Source of the DNA: Geosiphon pyriformis
Taxonomy: Eukaryota; Glomeromycota; Glomeromycetes; Archaeosporales; Geosiphonaceae
Assembly: GCA_016748015.1 (NCBI GenBank)
Contig: JAAOMT010000128.1
Location: forward strand, 1,627,043-1,691,042
Direction: 5' to 3'
DNA: 64,000 bases
Both the position numbers and the translations under genes were made by a program. Shown here piece after piece: positions 10,776 through 24,921 of the stretch. The stretch's first letter is position 1, and each line of letters starts with the position of its first letter. The notes under the pieces are model-generated. The model was not told where the DNA came from, did not search any database, and worked only from the letters and a program-made list of their open reading frames with translations.

Positions 10776-11690
10776 TTTTGCTAACTTATATATATTATTA
10801 CTTATATAAAAAAAATATAAAAAAATAATAATAGTATAAATAGTCAATAACAAAGTAGATTATTAAATCATATAATATTAAAAATTTCAGAAATTTTAAT
10901 ATAAATTTTAGAAATTTTAAGAATTATAGAAATACTAACAGAAATATTAGAAATTTTAAAAATATCAAAAATTTTAATAATAACTTAAAAAAATTATAGA
11001 AATTTTAAAAATCTTATATTATAAAGATATATATATATATAATAAAAATAATAAAAACCAAAAAAGTATTAAAAAAAAACAAACCAGCTTATTTAAAATC
11101 AGTTTAATTATTTTTATTTCAAATAAAATTACAAATTAAATAAACTATCTATTAAATTTATATTACTTATTTATAAATAAATTCAAAACTATTTTATTAA
11201 AACTTATATTATTATGAGTTGGAGTAACAAGCTAATAAATAGCAAAAAAAAACAAAATTGTAAAATAATAAAAATAATCAAAGAAAAAATTACAATAAGA
11301 GAGCAAATTAAATGAGTAAAGATTCAATGTGTATAATTAGTCTTATAAAAATCACAGTTACAAATCTTTTTTAAAAATCTGAAAATAGAAGAATAGTTTA
11401 TAATTGTTAACAAAATAACACTAATGTTATTATTTTATGCTTCAACTTGGCAATTTTTAGAATCAATAACAGATATTATTATGTTTTTTAATTATTTTTT
11501 TATTCAATAAATTACAAAAGCAAGCAATTACTTCTTAAGCTAATTCTAATAATACAAATCAAAAAGAGAAAAAAAATAAGGTATGTGAATGCTAACAAGT
11601 AATCTTTTATTCTAAGATATTCAAATACTTAAAAGTAAAGAAAAGAAAATAACCAATATAAGAAGAAGTAATTGATAGTGGGTTTTATTT
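10776..11690. other. Unclassified AT-rich DNA
   Basis: There is no gene. At 10880-11020 a loose minisatellite-like pattern repeats the motif AGAAATTTTAA, and short AT dinucleotide runs lie near 11030. It is probably decayed repeat DNA, but I could not align it to the families in this window. Confidence 0.4.
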
Positions 11691-12414
11691 TGTTACTTTG
11701 ATCATGTTTTTCTACAGCTAAGAGACTCATCACTTATATAGCTATTGAAAGTGGTCAATGATTAGGTCAATAACTAAGTCAATAATCAGGTTAATAATTA
11801 GATCAATAATCAGATCATTGATCAAATTAATAATTAGGTTAATAATCAAGTCAACAGTCAGGTTATTGATTAGATCAATGATTATTATTTAAAAATAGGA
11901 TGGCTAATTATATGATATTAATGGCTAATATATGTGATAACTAATAAAAAATATGGGTTTTAACCATAACAATATTATTATTATATTAATACTAATAGCA
12001 TTTATTATAATTACTTAACAATATTAAAACAATAGCTTTTAATTATAGCTATTAATGAAATACTAATTATTACTTTATTATTTTATTATTGTAATTATTT
12101 TGAGTTATTAACTAATTATAAAAAAAGTGTTAAAATTATAACGTCAAAGATTGTTTAATAAAAAACACCAGAAAAAAGTATAAACATGATTAAAAATTAA
12201 AATTACTTATTAAAAAAATGTAAACATTAAAATAAACTAATTACTAAATTAAAAAAATTTCAAATTTATTATTAACTATTAACTATTAAATATCTGTTTA
12301 TTATACAAAAAATTTTAATTCAAAATTCTCAAAAACTTTCAAAGTATATTAAATCTAATCTAAGTATTAAGTTATAAACATATTAAAACCTATTTAAAAA
12401 ATTTATTCATAATA
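11691..12414 (+). repeat. 5' LTR of Fam2-oldest (decayed)
   Basis: It begins TGTTAC at 11691 and ends ATAATA at 12414, directly followed by TTTGGTGTTTTT. This matches the LTR-to-primer-site junction of Fam2-young (GTAACA then TTTGGTGCTCC) after C-to-T and G-to-A changes. Segments near 11965-12130 align with the Fam2-young LTR (Fam2 AATAGCTCTTGATCATGG against AATAGCTTTTAATTATAG here). The left boundary is less certain than the right because the partner LTR is missing. Confidence 0.6.
11753..11884 (+). repeat. 12-bp minisatellite, 11 units
   Basis: There are eleven contiguous 12-bp units with consensus GGTCAATAATTA (variants such as GATCAATAATCA, AGTCAATAATCA, GGTTAATAATTA). Almost all differences between units are transitions. 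It lies in the presumed U3 part of the Fam2-oldest LTR. Confidence 0.85.
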
Positions 12415-14727
12415 TTTGGTGTTTTTTGTAAAGTATAATTTACAAAAAACAAAGTACCAATTAAATAACAATTAGTAAAAATAATAGAATTAAGTTTTAT
12501 AAAAAATAATTATCTGAAATTTGTAAAATTATTATATAAACATTTTCAAAAAAATTTAAAATTAAATTCTTATTATTATTTAGTTAAATTTATATTGAAT
12601 TTCTATATTAACAAAAGATTTTAATAAAATATAAGAGAAACAATCAACATAAAAATTACAAAAGCTAATTTTACAAGATTATTAGAAAACACTTTAATTA
12701 TTATTAATTATATAACTTTGTAACTATTTTGGCAATCTATAAATATATTAAAAAAAATTTCCATTTATTACAAGAAATTTACAATTTAGTCTAACTATAT
12801 AAACACTAATTATAATATCTAAAAAAATAGTTTTACTATTATAAAAAAAAATCTAAATTGATTTATCAATAGAATTATTATATTATTATATACTTAGCAA
12901 TACTATTTAGATTTTATTAAAAACTGTATCTATATCTATATCAAAACTAAAACTTATTTTTCAAAATTATTCTAAAAATAATTATTTATTAGAAAAATAC
13001 AAAGAATTTTTGAAAAATTTTAATTACAATTAGCTATATTTATTTTATTATAATTATTATTACCAAAACCCAATTTTTACTATAATTATTATTAAAAAAA
13101 GACGAAATTAGAGAAAAAAAATTAAAAAACAAAAAAAAACATAATTTTAAATTTGATTGTATTTTAAACTTTAGTAATTTAAACTTTAAAAATTAATTAA
13201 ATTTTAATAAATCCAATTATACAAGAAAATTTATTATTAGTACTACCAGTTTATTTAATATATTTACTCTAATTGCCAAGTTAAAAAAATTTACTAACAA
13301 AAAAAATAATATTTAAGTATGATTAAACAATATCAAAAAAGCTATTGTTATTAATAATTGAAATATTATTAGTCTTGTAAGCAATTTTATGTTTTTTTTA
13401 AAATATAATTAAATCTTAATATTAAAGTCTTATTATGAAACTAATATTATTTAATAATTATAAAATTGTGTTTTTACAGAATTTTAGCAATTACAATAGT
13501 ATTATCTGATTATAGTAATAGCAATTAAAAAATCAATATTAAAACTTTGATCCAAAAATCCAAATCCTAAACTATAAATTTAAAATTTAATAAAAACAAT
13601 ATTTATTATTAAAATATTATATATTAATATTTCAACAATAACTACAATTATAACTAATATATATATTTTATTTTTAGTTATAATCTATTATTGCTTATTA
13701 ACTCTTAAATTGGAAATTAGTATTACAATCATAACACCAAATTCTATTTTCAGCTCAAATTCAAAACTCAAAACCAAAAATTATTTAACAAAACTAAAAA
13801 TTAGCAATAATAACATATTAATTAATTTCTAATATTGTCAATTCACAAGTTAAAATTTAAATCCAAAATTTAAAAAATATTCAACTATCTTTTTTGAATT
13901 TCCAGAACTATTTAAGTTTTTTTGCTATAATTAAAACAATTATGTTAACTAATAATTTCCAAAATCACAACATAATTTTATTTATAGCTATTATTAAAAA
14001 CAACATACTTACTGTTATCTTTTTATTTAAATTGAAAAAAAAGCTGTTATTTAATAAAGCAGCCCTAAACTCAATATAATTTATTATTATCATATATATA
14101 GATATTAAAGTTAATAATCAATCTATTAAGTTTATTTTTATTAGTAGTTTAATAAATAATATTATTATATAATAATTTATAAATCAATTAGATTATTAAG
14201 TTAATTAAACTATCAATATATGTATTATTACAACTAATAAAATTACAAAAATCTCAATTGGCAAAATTGATAACTTTTTATTTAAAATCAATAATATTAT
14301 AATATTAATCAAGATTCTTATTATGAAAGCTACATAATATTAAGTTCTTATTATTAATAATTAGTTGTCTAAAACCAATACAATATTTAACTAAAACACT
14401 TAAAAACTTTAATTAAGCTATTAAAAACACTATATAAAAATATCAACAACATATAAATATTTCAAAACAACTAATAAAACATTACTTATTGAGTTAAAAA
14501 AAGAAGAAAAAAAGCTTATCTTAAAAATATACCAAGTTTTCTAAACTAATAACTTAAAAAAAAAAGCAAAGAAATTATAAGTTACTATATTTACTTATAT
14601 ATTAATTTACTAAAAAAAACAATACAACTATATTACAAAAACCATATAGCAGTCATAAAAACTCACACTATTATAAACTAAAACTAATTTATATTAACTA
14701 TAAGAAAAATTTTTTATTAATAAGTAC
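12415..14727 (+). pseudogene. Fam2-oldest internal region, 5' part (gag and protease remnants)
   Basis: This is a nearly pure A/T ghost of the Fam2 gag-protease region. The protease part is alignable at about 14080-14335 (Fam2 KIDNLSIKINGI becomes a KIDNFLFKINNI-like reading near 14260). The following region aligns with Fam2 40230-40670 up to the Fam3 insertion point. No frame is open. The copy continues at 54766 after the Fam3 insertion. Confidence 0.65.
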
Positions 14728-15667
14728 TGTTATAAGTTAATTTAATAAGATATAATTATAATATTTGGCACTTGTAATTTAAATGCTAAAAACAATATAA
14801 AGATCAAATAAATTGGTTTTGATTATATTGTAAATTATTAATATCTAAAAAATTTTTTGTTTAAAGTTCTATCTATTAAGTTTTTTTGTTATAAAATACA
14901 GAAACATTGTTTTTTTAATTAGATTACTATAGTTGTATTTTTTTTGAATTAATAAGTATAAGTATTAGAATCTAGTATTGTTTTTTTGATTTTTTGATAA
15001 GCTAATAAGATAAAATTAATATTTAAATCTAAAAAAAGCTTTTTTTTTATCAGATTATCATAAAATCTATTTTCAAATAATTAATTTTTAATGTTATTAT
15101 TTCATAAAAAAAAATTAGTATTTTATTAATTATTATAATTAAAAATAATTGGTTTAAATTATTAAAATTTTGAAACTATTTATGCTAATAGTATCTAGTC
15201 TAAAACAAAAATAAAAAAACAATTAATTTAATTTTGGCAATTAGAATATTGGAATTAGATACTTGTAAATTGAATAATAAGATTTTATTAAATTGATTAA
15301 AGAATATATAAAATAAAAATAAAAATAAGATATTAGAAAGAAATTGATTCTTGTTTATTTTATTTTTTTTCTATTTACTAAAACTATTCTTTTTATACAT
15401 ATTTTTTAATTTTATAGAATTGCTTTTAATTGCTTATTATTGTTGGTTATTGCTTATTATTTTAGTTATTGCTTTATTTTTTTCCATTATAATTAGTTAT
15501 TTTATGTTATTATTAGTTATTTTGTGCTATTTTAAATTATTTTGCATTATTTTAAGTTAATTTGTATTATTTTGTTTTATTTTATGCTATTATATTTTTT
15601 TTATATTATTATATAATAATTATATTCTTTTAATAATTTCAGATTGGTTTTTTTTATTTAGATAATA
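14728..15667 (-). repeat. 3' LTR of Fam3
   Basis: In + coordinates it begins TGTTATAAG and ends GATAATA. It aligns along its length with 53799-54765. It is nearly all A/T, with a T-rich segment near 15350-15600. Confidence 0.75.
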
Positions 15668-16008
15668 TTATTTTTCTCTTTTAAAATTGAGTTCCTGTAA
15701 AATTATCTGTATTTTTAAAAATTGTTCTTTTAGTAAAATATTCAATTTTTATGTTAAATATTGTTTTTTGTAAGTTTTTAAACTAAAAATTTGTTATTTA
15801 TCCAATATTATTAACTGTAATAATCTTTAATAAATTGTTTAATTATATAATTAAATAGTATTTAAATGTTAAGTATAATTAATATGTTGTCTTATAGTAT
15901 AGTATTAAATTGTTTTTTCCAACAAATTTTTTTACTTGTTTAAAAGCTTTTCTGTAAAATATTTATTTGTTGTTATCTATGTATAATGTTTATAGATTTA
16001 GTCTTTTG
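15668..16008 (-). other. Fam3 internal 3' fragment with polypurine tract
   Basis: Read on the minus strand, the sequence next to the 3' LTR is AAAAGAGAAAAATAA followed by TATTATC. This resembles the polypurine tract and LTR start of Fam2 (AAAAAGAGGAGATAA then TGTTAC). The rest is A/T-rich and corresponds to the region downstream of integrase. It is separated from the main Fam3 body by the Fam2-old insertion at 16013. Confidence 0.55.
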
Positions 16009-16012
16009 TCAA

Positions 16013-16799
16013 TATTACTTATAGAAAAAAATACATAAAAAAAATAAAAAAACAGATCATAAAATAGACCAATAAGAAAATAATATTTAATAAATAAACA
16101 CATTTTTAGAAAGTAGTATAAAAAAAAGTAAAAATGTGTAAGATTTTGTATAATATAAATTATATATATAGTAAAAGTATTAAAAGCAAAAAAAACAGAA
16201 CAGAAGCTAAAAACAAGTAATTATCTAATACTTTTCTCTTCAAAAGATAGTTTTCCTATAATTTAAAATAGAATTATATTTATATTAATAAAATATTCAA
16301 TTATTATCCAATCTATGTTATTATTACTTGATTAAAAATTTTCATTACTTTCTTATTATTAACAATTTATGTTGATAATATCCAATACTTAACCACATTA
16401 AACCAATAATTTTTGATTATAGCTATTAATAAAATATTAATTCTTTACTTTTTTTCTTATTTTTATTTTATTTTATTTTTTTTGTTGTTACTAATTAATT
16501 TAGAAATTAAGTATTAAGTAATTAATATCAAAAATAGTCTGGTAAAAAATCTGTAAAACAAAAGTAGAAAACTTAAAGATAGCTTATCAGAAGGGCATAA
16601 CTGTCAAATTAAATTGGCTACTATGCTAAAAACAGAAATTGGGAAGAAACTATTAATTAAATTTTTGTTTATTATACAAAAAACTTAATAAACTCTTTAG
16701 ATTACAAAAATCTTTAAAAATTATTATTAGCAATAGCTATTAAGCACCAAGTTATAAGTTTGTTATTTGTTCCAACATTCCAAATAATCATCTATAATA
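16013..16799 (+). repeat. 5' LTR of Fam2-old
   Basis: It starts TATTACTTATAG (Fam2-young: TGTTACTCATAA) and ends ATAATA before TTTGGTATTCT. It is shorter than the 860-bp Fam2-young LTR because the central 41-bp repeats are reduced. Confidence 0.8.
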
Positions 16800-19700
16800 T
16801 TTGGTATTCTTTATGAGATATAATCTAACAGAAAACCAATACTAGTAACAATTATCTGTAAAAGTGGCAAAATCAAAAATAGTAGTAACAAACTATTTAA
16901 GATTTACTAAATCTTTATTTTAACAATATTAACAACAATTAAGATTAACCAACAACTATTTTCTAGTTAATCAGTTTTCAATTTTTACATTAATAAGAGA
17001 ATTATATATTTTCTAGGAAAACAAGCAAATTCTGAATTAGCAAAAGGAAATTTTTACAATAAATTACTTTAATACACTAGTTTACTACTAAATTACAATT
17101 TTGTTATAATTATTACTAAAATTAATTGTAAAATTAAAAAATATATTCAGCAAAAGTTTCCAATTATATTTACAAACAAAGACAAAACAAAATACAAACA
17201 CCAGCAAACACATCTAAAACAATATAACCACTTAATTAAAAAAAACTCAAAGTTGTTTTCTTAATACATTTATTATACTATTATATATTAAAAAGTACTA
17301 TTAATATATTATCAGGATTCATATTATTATCTACAGTAAAATCAACTGTTACAAGAGTTCTATTTTAAAACAATTAAAAGAAATCTAAACTATTAAAAAC
17401 CTACAGTAATTATTTTAAAAGATTTAAATTATAACTAACAATTTTATTAGAACTTTAATTATTGCCACTTCAACTTAATTTTAGATTTATTAGTAATTAA
17501 ACAGAAACCAAATCAAAAGAAAAAAAAACAATAATCAAAAAATTAATAATTAAAACCTAATTCCAAATAATTCAAAAGTCTAAATTCTGATTATTCAAAC
17601 TCAGCAAAACCTAAAAAATTCAAATTTACTTCTTATTATTTAATAAAACTTATCTTTAGTTATCCAAATTAATTCACTACTAGTTGCACTAATTGCTGTC
17701 TTTTTACAATTATAATAACAACTACTAGTATTAATGACATATATATCAATTGCCAAATTAGAAAACTTCATCAGTAAAAAACAATAACATTCAAGCCTAA
17801 TTGAATAATATAGTAAAAGCTATTACAGTCAATAAATAAAACAATATCAAAGCCTTTTAAGCAATTTTTTACTTTTTGTAAAATACCACAAACTCATGAT
17901 ATTAAAGCCTAATAAACAAATCACAAGATTTTAACACATTTAAGATTATATTATTACAATATTTTAACAATTACAACAGCATCAACTGTCTGTTAATTGG
18001 TTTTATTACTATTAAACAAGATGATACTAAAGCAGTTACTACTTACTTGAAATGTTTTTACAGAAATCTGTGCCAAATTTAAGCAATTAATGCTAACTAC
18101 TTTATAATATTACAAATTTTAAATTAATTTATTCATAAATTATACAGCAGTTTGTTATAATAAGTATATCTACTATACCTAAATATATTTCAAGATGTAG
18201 TCATCTATGCCAAAAATTTCAAATTAGCTAAGCTTGAAGCTAATTATGTCCAAGCTGTAAATCTAGTAATAAATGAATTATTTGAATTAAATATCAAGTT
18301 GAAACAATTTGGCAAAACAATTAATCAGAAAATTGAGAAATACTTAATTAGCAATCAAACAATTTATCAATTTTTTCAATGTTGTGATCATCAAGAAGTC
18401 TTTAATTAATTTTAAAATTAGTTGTATTTATTATCATCAACTTCAGCAACTCAAAAATAATAGCAAAAACATGTATTTACCACTATTGTAATAAATAAAA
18501 ACATTTAAAAATAAACTATAGGACAAAATTAAATAATTAATAATTGAGAAATCAATATTAAAACCCTAATTACAGATTTTAAACTCCAAACTACACCAAC
18601 AATTCATTATTAGAACCATACTAATATTAACTATAATATGTACTAATAATACAACAGCCAATATATATACCTTCAATCTATTAAACTCTAATACTGGTAA
18701 TTATTAAGTCTTATAGTTACCAGTTATTTATTAATTTTAATAAATTCAAATACTATTTCAAATTCTAATTCAATTATCAACTAAAAACCAAAGGCTAAAA
18801 GTTATGTATACTTAACAAAATTGGAGATTAACAATAGTTATGTACCAACTGCTATTTAGTTCTTCAAACCAGTCATTAAGATTATGTTAACAAAATTTAG
18901 AAAATGAATATGCTCAAAATCCGAATTTTAGAACTATTTAAGTCTTCTGGTAATCTTAGAAATCACAATATTCAATTTGCTAAAAACCAATAACTAATTA
19001 CTTATTAACAACATTTTATCAGCAACTATTATTAAAGACAAATTATTAGTTGCCATATTTTTCTTTAAGTTAAAAAACTTAATAGACATACTGCTATTTA
19101 GTAAAATCATTCTTAATACTAAACCAATTACTGCTATATATACTAATATCAAAGTTAATGGTTATTTTATGAAACTCATTCTTAATAGTGGTTTAGCAGA
19201 CAGTATTATTATTAGACAATTTATAAACCAATTAAATCATTAAGTTGATCATATTGCCAATACCAGAATTATTACTGTTAATAGAGTAACAAAAATTTCT
19301 ATTGGTAAAATTGTCAACTTTTTATTTGAAGTCAATAGTATTATCATGTCTATCAAAGTTTTAATAATAAAAGTTATATAATATCAAGCTTTTATTAGTA
19401 ATAATTGGCTGTTTAAAACCAATGCTGTATTTAACTGAAATACTCAAGAGTTCTAATTAACATTTGATGATTAGCATAATTAAGTATCTACTATTTGTAA
19501 ATACTTTAAAGCTTTTTTAAGAAAGCAATTATTAATTGAGTTGGAAGAAAAAAAAATTACTTAGGAAGTTTACCAAGTTTTATGGGCCAAAAAAAACACA
19601 ATAAGTTATTACTAATACTTACTTGGAATAAAAAAAAAAAGAAAAAAAGGAAAACAAATCTTAAACCACCAACTTTATAAAAAAACCAGCAAATAATTAG

Positions 19701-22700
19701 AGTATCTTATATTCAACATTAATATTAAAAAAACACTTATTCTATATTCTATTCAAGTAAATAAACTGTAAAAAAAAGCTTTCATCTATAAAAACTTGTA
19801 TATTATCCAAAAAAAATATGAAACATATATCTGTTACTATTGTAAAACATATTACTAGGAACAATTTGGATAACTAAAAAGACAAAACAAATAAAACAAT
19901 AAATTATGTCTCACTTGTAAAGAAACTCTACTTGATAAAAGAATATAGAATAACATTTCTAATTATAAAAGAATATGTAATACATTATATTAATACACAA
20001 TTTTCACTAATAATTAGAAAAGCAAAAAAACATTTTTCAATACTATATAGAATAGAGCTTTTTTATGTTTAGATGGTTATCTACATGATAAAAATAAAAT
20101 CTGGCAAATGGCAAGTGCTAAAATCAAAAATGTTTTACTTAATAAGATATTAGCAATCAAAAACAACCCACCAGAATCTATTAAAACCATTTTTATTTCA
20201 AATTCAAACATCTTTGTTAACATTATAAATAATCCAAAACAATTCTATAAATATTATCAAAATCTAATATCTACTTAAAAAAAACAAGAGCAGTATTTAA
20301 AACAATTAAATATTAGACTCTGTAAACATTGTTTAATTTCCAGTGATTTCAAATATTGTGACAATTGTGATTTTATTTACAATTTACTACTGCACATAAT
20401 TTATTCAATCTCTAAAAAAAAAGAATTAATTAACAGTTATGCTTTAGAATTAGAATTGAAACTTAATTTCAATTAAACTTTAACAATAACAACAGTAATA
20501 ATTCTTTCACAATAACAATAACAATAACAATAATTCAAATTTTAATAAAAACTTCAAATAATATATTATGCTTTTAGATCTTTTAATAGAACAAAAATTT
20601 AAATAATTTAATAATAATAACAAAAATATCATATCAGAATACATATATGATACTAATATAAAGTTTAATCTCAAATATTTTGAAAAAACTGCCATCAAAT
20701 TGAAATCTTATTTGTATATTAGCATAAATTTAAAATTAGCACTAAAAATTCTAGCAACAACAATAATACAATTAGCATCCAAATCTAGTTTAGTAAAAAA
20801 AAAGATTAATATTAAAGAAAAAATAATTAATACAGAATATATAAAAAATATTATTACAATACTACAAAATAAATCGAAAAAAGCATATATAATTAAACCA
20901 AATAAAAAAATAGCACAGGCAATATTTTTGCTTTTGGTAAAAATAACTTAATTAATATTAATAAAAATAAAATAAAAATTAGAAATAACAGCAAAAAAGA
21001 TAAATAAATTTGGATTTATAAATAAAATAAAGATACCAGTTAATATAATAGAAAAAAAACAATTGGTTAGAAAGAAATTATCTTCATTTATTAATCAATT
21101 TCTATTTTATTATATAACTAATATATATTAACTATTAAATAAAAAATAAAAAATCAACCTCAAATTTTTGAATAGACTATATTATTTGTAAATCAAGAAA
21201 AATTGCCATTATTAATCTCTATATACTAGCCAAAAACCATAAAAACATTAAAATTTTAATATATAATACAACTGAAAACCCAATAGAAATATCAAGTAAA
21301 ACTATTATTAAATACTTAAAAACTAAAATTAAAGATTAATCACCAACAATCATTTCAAATTTTTCACAACTGTGTAGATATATGGACATTATATTACAAA
21401 CTATTTACAAACAAAAAGAATATTATTTGCTGCAACCAAATAATTAGAGCAAATAAATTTAAGAAACTTAGATCTATTCCAATATATACAAATTAAGCTA
21501 TTACTTAACAATTTTACTGATATTTTTGTAAATAAAAATAAATTTGACAGAACTAACATTATTTAACACTAGGTTAAAACTAGAATACAATTTTAATTAA
21601 ACAAAAAGCATATTAAATACTACTTACTAACTATAAAATTATTTATTAAAAAATCAATCACATGTTAAACAATGGATTAATTCAACTATTAATAAGTTTA
21701 TGATTATTATCAGTAGTATTTATCTAAAAAAAAATGGAAAGATTTGCTTTTATGTAATTATAAAAAACTTAACAGTATTACTTATAAAGACAGCTATTTA
21801 ACTCCACAAATTCAAAAATAGTTTTAACATTAAATTTAAATAGTGATTATTGACAAGTAGTCATAAATTCAGCCAACAAGAAAAAAACAGCATTCACTAT
21901 CAAAAAAAAACTTTGAATTTGATGTTATGCCTTTTGAATTAACCAATGCTCCAGTTACCTTTTGATAATTAATGAAAATTATTTATATTAAATTATTATA
22001 GAAATCAATAATAATCTACTTAAATAACAAAAATGTGTTCTCCAAAATATTTAACAATTATTTTTACTATCTTTAGCAAGTATTTAAAAGATTAAAAAAA
22101 GCAAAATTAAAGTTAAATACTATTAAGTATTTTTTTGAAAAAACTAAACTCAAGTTTTTAGAACATGTCATAAGTAAAAACAGCATTAAAATAGATTTAA
22201 ATAAAATTAAGATAGTTAAAAACTTTTTAATATTAACCAACTTAATATAACTAAAAACATTCTTGGAATTTATTGGATATTATTACTATTTTATTTAAAA
22301 CTTCTCCAAATTGGCTTAATTATTATATTAGTTTTAAGCAAAAAATATCAAGTATGAATAAATTAAAAAACAACAAAAAGCTTTTAATACATTAAGAAGA
22401 AAGTTCATTTAAGCTCTAATTTTAATCTACTTAAATCACAGCAAGTTATTTATTATTACTACTAATATATTAAGTCAAGTATTGAAAGCTGTATTATCAC
22501 AAAAAAAATTAAATAAATAAAAACATTCAATAGCATATGCCAGTCAAAATTTGAGTATAGCTAAAAAAAACTATAAAACTCTAACACTAGAATATTTAGC
22601 TATTTTTTGGACTGTTATTAAATAAAAAGAATACTTAAGCCAAAAACTTAATATATATATTAACCACAAAAAATTGACATTAATTTAAAAGCAAAAATTT

Positions 22701-24240
22701 GGAAATAATTGTTATGCAAGATAGAAAATAAAACTATTATCATTTAATTATAAAGTACATTATAAAAATAAAAATACTAATAACTTATCATAAATAAAAC
22801 AAATTTAAAAACATTTCAATTCAAAAATATAACAAAAAATAAACACACAAAAATATTAACAACTCCAATATTATATTAATACTCAATAGTTTAAAAATAA
22901 ATTATCTCAAAAAAAACAAAACAACATAAAACAGCAATCAAAATATTTTATTACTTATTAAAATATATTATATTAGAAATACAAAAAAATCTAAACCAAC
23001 TACTTAAAGTAATTACAAAACCAAAAAAAGAAAAAATACTGTTTAATATGTATTTAAATCTAACTGCAAAACATTTTTATAAAGAAGCAATCATAAAAAA
23101 AACCAGAAAAAGATACTATTGGCCATCAATATATCCAGATATTATCTAATATGTTCAAAATTATAATGTTTGTTAAAAAAAAAAACAAGATTCAGTAAAC
23201 CACTAAAACCAATTAAAATAAGACAACTATTTGATTAGATTGAAATTGACTTAATAAAACCATTAATAATAATTAGCAAAAACAATTAATACATAATAAT
23301 AATTATAGATTATTATACAAAATAGCCAGAAGCTAAAGCCATTTAAAAAGCAAATGCAAAATTTATAACCAAATTCATATACCAGAATTTGATTTGTTAA
23401 CATAAATGTTCAAAAAAATTGTTATTAAACCAAAAAACTCATTTTATAATTAAAACATTAACAGAATTAAGTTAAAAATTTGGAATTAAAAAACTATTAT
23501 TATCTTTATATTATTTATAAACAAATAGCTTAGTTAAAAAGTTTAACAGAATATTATACAAAACAATAACCAAGATTAATTAAAAAAACCAGAATAAATA
23601 ATATTTGTTTATACTATTAATATTATTTACTTATTAAACAATAAAGCAAGATATTATATAAGCAATATTATTTTAACTAGTCTATAATAGAATAGTAATA
23701 TTATTAATTAAGACAGATATTAATACATACCTAACAGAACCAATAACAAAAGCCAACTTTCAAAAAACATTGCTAAAAAAAACATATAACTTAATAAAAA
23801 CTCTAAAAAACAAAAGATAAAAAGCAGTTAATAATATACAAAAATCACAAAAAAAATAAAAAAACAATATGACAACCAATTATCAAAAAAACCAGTCAAA
23901 TTCAAGATTAAAAACAAAATATTTTTACATTGTACCAAAAAAAAAAAACAATAAAGTAAAAAATTTAACTCTAAATGAGACAATTTATTTTATATTAAAA
24001 AAATTCTAGAAAATAAAATTTATAAATTAAGATAGAACAACAAAATTTTAACTAAAACAATACAAAGTAATTGGCTAAAACCATATTATAATATAGTATT
24101 ATTATTCACTAATAATATTCTACAATTGAGAATACAAGAAATACTAGTCAAACCAAATAAAATTTCATAAAATTTGAAACCAATTATAATTATTAAAGAA
24201 AACATAAAAAGTAGATAAAATAAAAGTATATAAAAACACA
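16800..24240 (+). pseudogene. Fam2-old gag-pol remnant
   Basis: All domains can be located by alignment to Fam2-young although no frame is open. They are gag (about 16860-18530, degraded zinc knuckle near 18480), protease (about 19120-19420), cysteine-rich region (about 19800-20400), dUTPase (20640-21040), RT (about 21640-22350, with a readable FELTNAP-like motif near 21940), RNase H (about 22430-22790) and integrase (about 23000-24180). The sequence is strongly AT-shifted on both strands. Codons are lost by changes in several contexts, not only CpG: a Fam2 CCAACCATGCCC stretch appears as CTAATTATGTCC near 18240. Confidence 0.8.
20640..21040 (+). pseudogene. dUTPase remnant in Fam2-old
   Basis: It aligns with the Fam2-young and Fam1-young dUTPase. 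A readable frame at 20700-20951 gives LASKSSLVKKKINIKEKIIN, equivalent to the SRSSLAKKGIN motif II region, then TEYIKNIITILQNKS (motif III, where the catalytic Asp position reads Asn) and KIAQAIFLLLVKIT (motif IV). Motif V is not preserved. Confidence 0.7.
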
Positions 24241-24249
24241 GTATGTGTG

Positions 24250-24921
24250 ACAAAAACAACAATAAAAAATAAAAATCTCAGACTACATTTATACAATAGT
24301 ACAACAATTGTTTTAAGCCATAAATTAACAACAATTAGACATAAAAATTATTATCAATTACTAAACAATTTGTTATAAAAACACAAAAAAAGAAAGAAAA
24401 ACAAAAATTACTCTATATTAACAATTATAAAACCAAATAAAGTATTGATTAGATAAGATTATAAAAAAAGTAAAGAATACTTTTAGAAAAATACCAATTA
24501 TTATTCTAACAGAAGAACTAACTAAAAAAAAAACTGAAAACTATGAACAAAATAACTTTCAATAGAATACTATTACTATTAATTGAGACAAAAGCTGAAT
24601 ATTTAGGAATTGTATATTAACAAATCCAAAAAATGTTTAATCAAAAAATAATACAATAGATTAAAGACTTTATTAAAAAAAAACAAGTTCAATACTATAT
24701 ATTAAAACAATTTATTAGCCATCTATTATATTTCAAGATTATTTAAAAATACTATTATATTTAAAAATAGAAACAATAATTATTAACCAATAAGAAAAAA
24801 TAACTAACTTTTAATTTAAAAACATAAGAACCAAAATTGACAAATAGTATTAGAAAAAGAAGTAATAAACTTAATTTAAAATAAAAATTTTAATAGAACT
24901 TAATGATAAAAAAAGAGATAA
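24250..24921 (+). pseudogene. ORF-X remnant downstream of integrase in Fam2-old
   Basis: One frame from about 24262 reads KIKISDYIYTIVQQLF, then a stop, then QQLDIKIIINY. This is clearly the same protein as Fam2-young ORF-X (MEIPDHIHTIVQQLFQALS). It runs towards the polypurine tract AAAAAAGAGATAA next to the 3' LTR. Function unknown. Confidence 0.65.

Noticed and set aside
11753-11884. Regular 12-bp repeats considered as a CRISPR array
   Set aside because: The units are contiguous with no spacers, are A/T-rich and lie in a eukaryotic LTR; it is a minisatellite.
15351-15560. Open frame encoding a Leu/Ile/Phe-rich membrane-like peptide
   Set aside because: It lies in the T-rich part of the decayed Fam3 LTR; the composition comes from base content.
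20700-20951. Short open frame considered as a stand-alone small protein
   Set aside because: It aligns with the dUTPase region of Fam2 and is only a surviving piece of that decayed domain.
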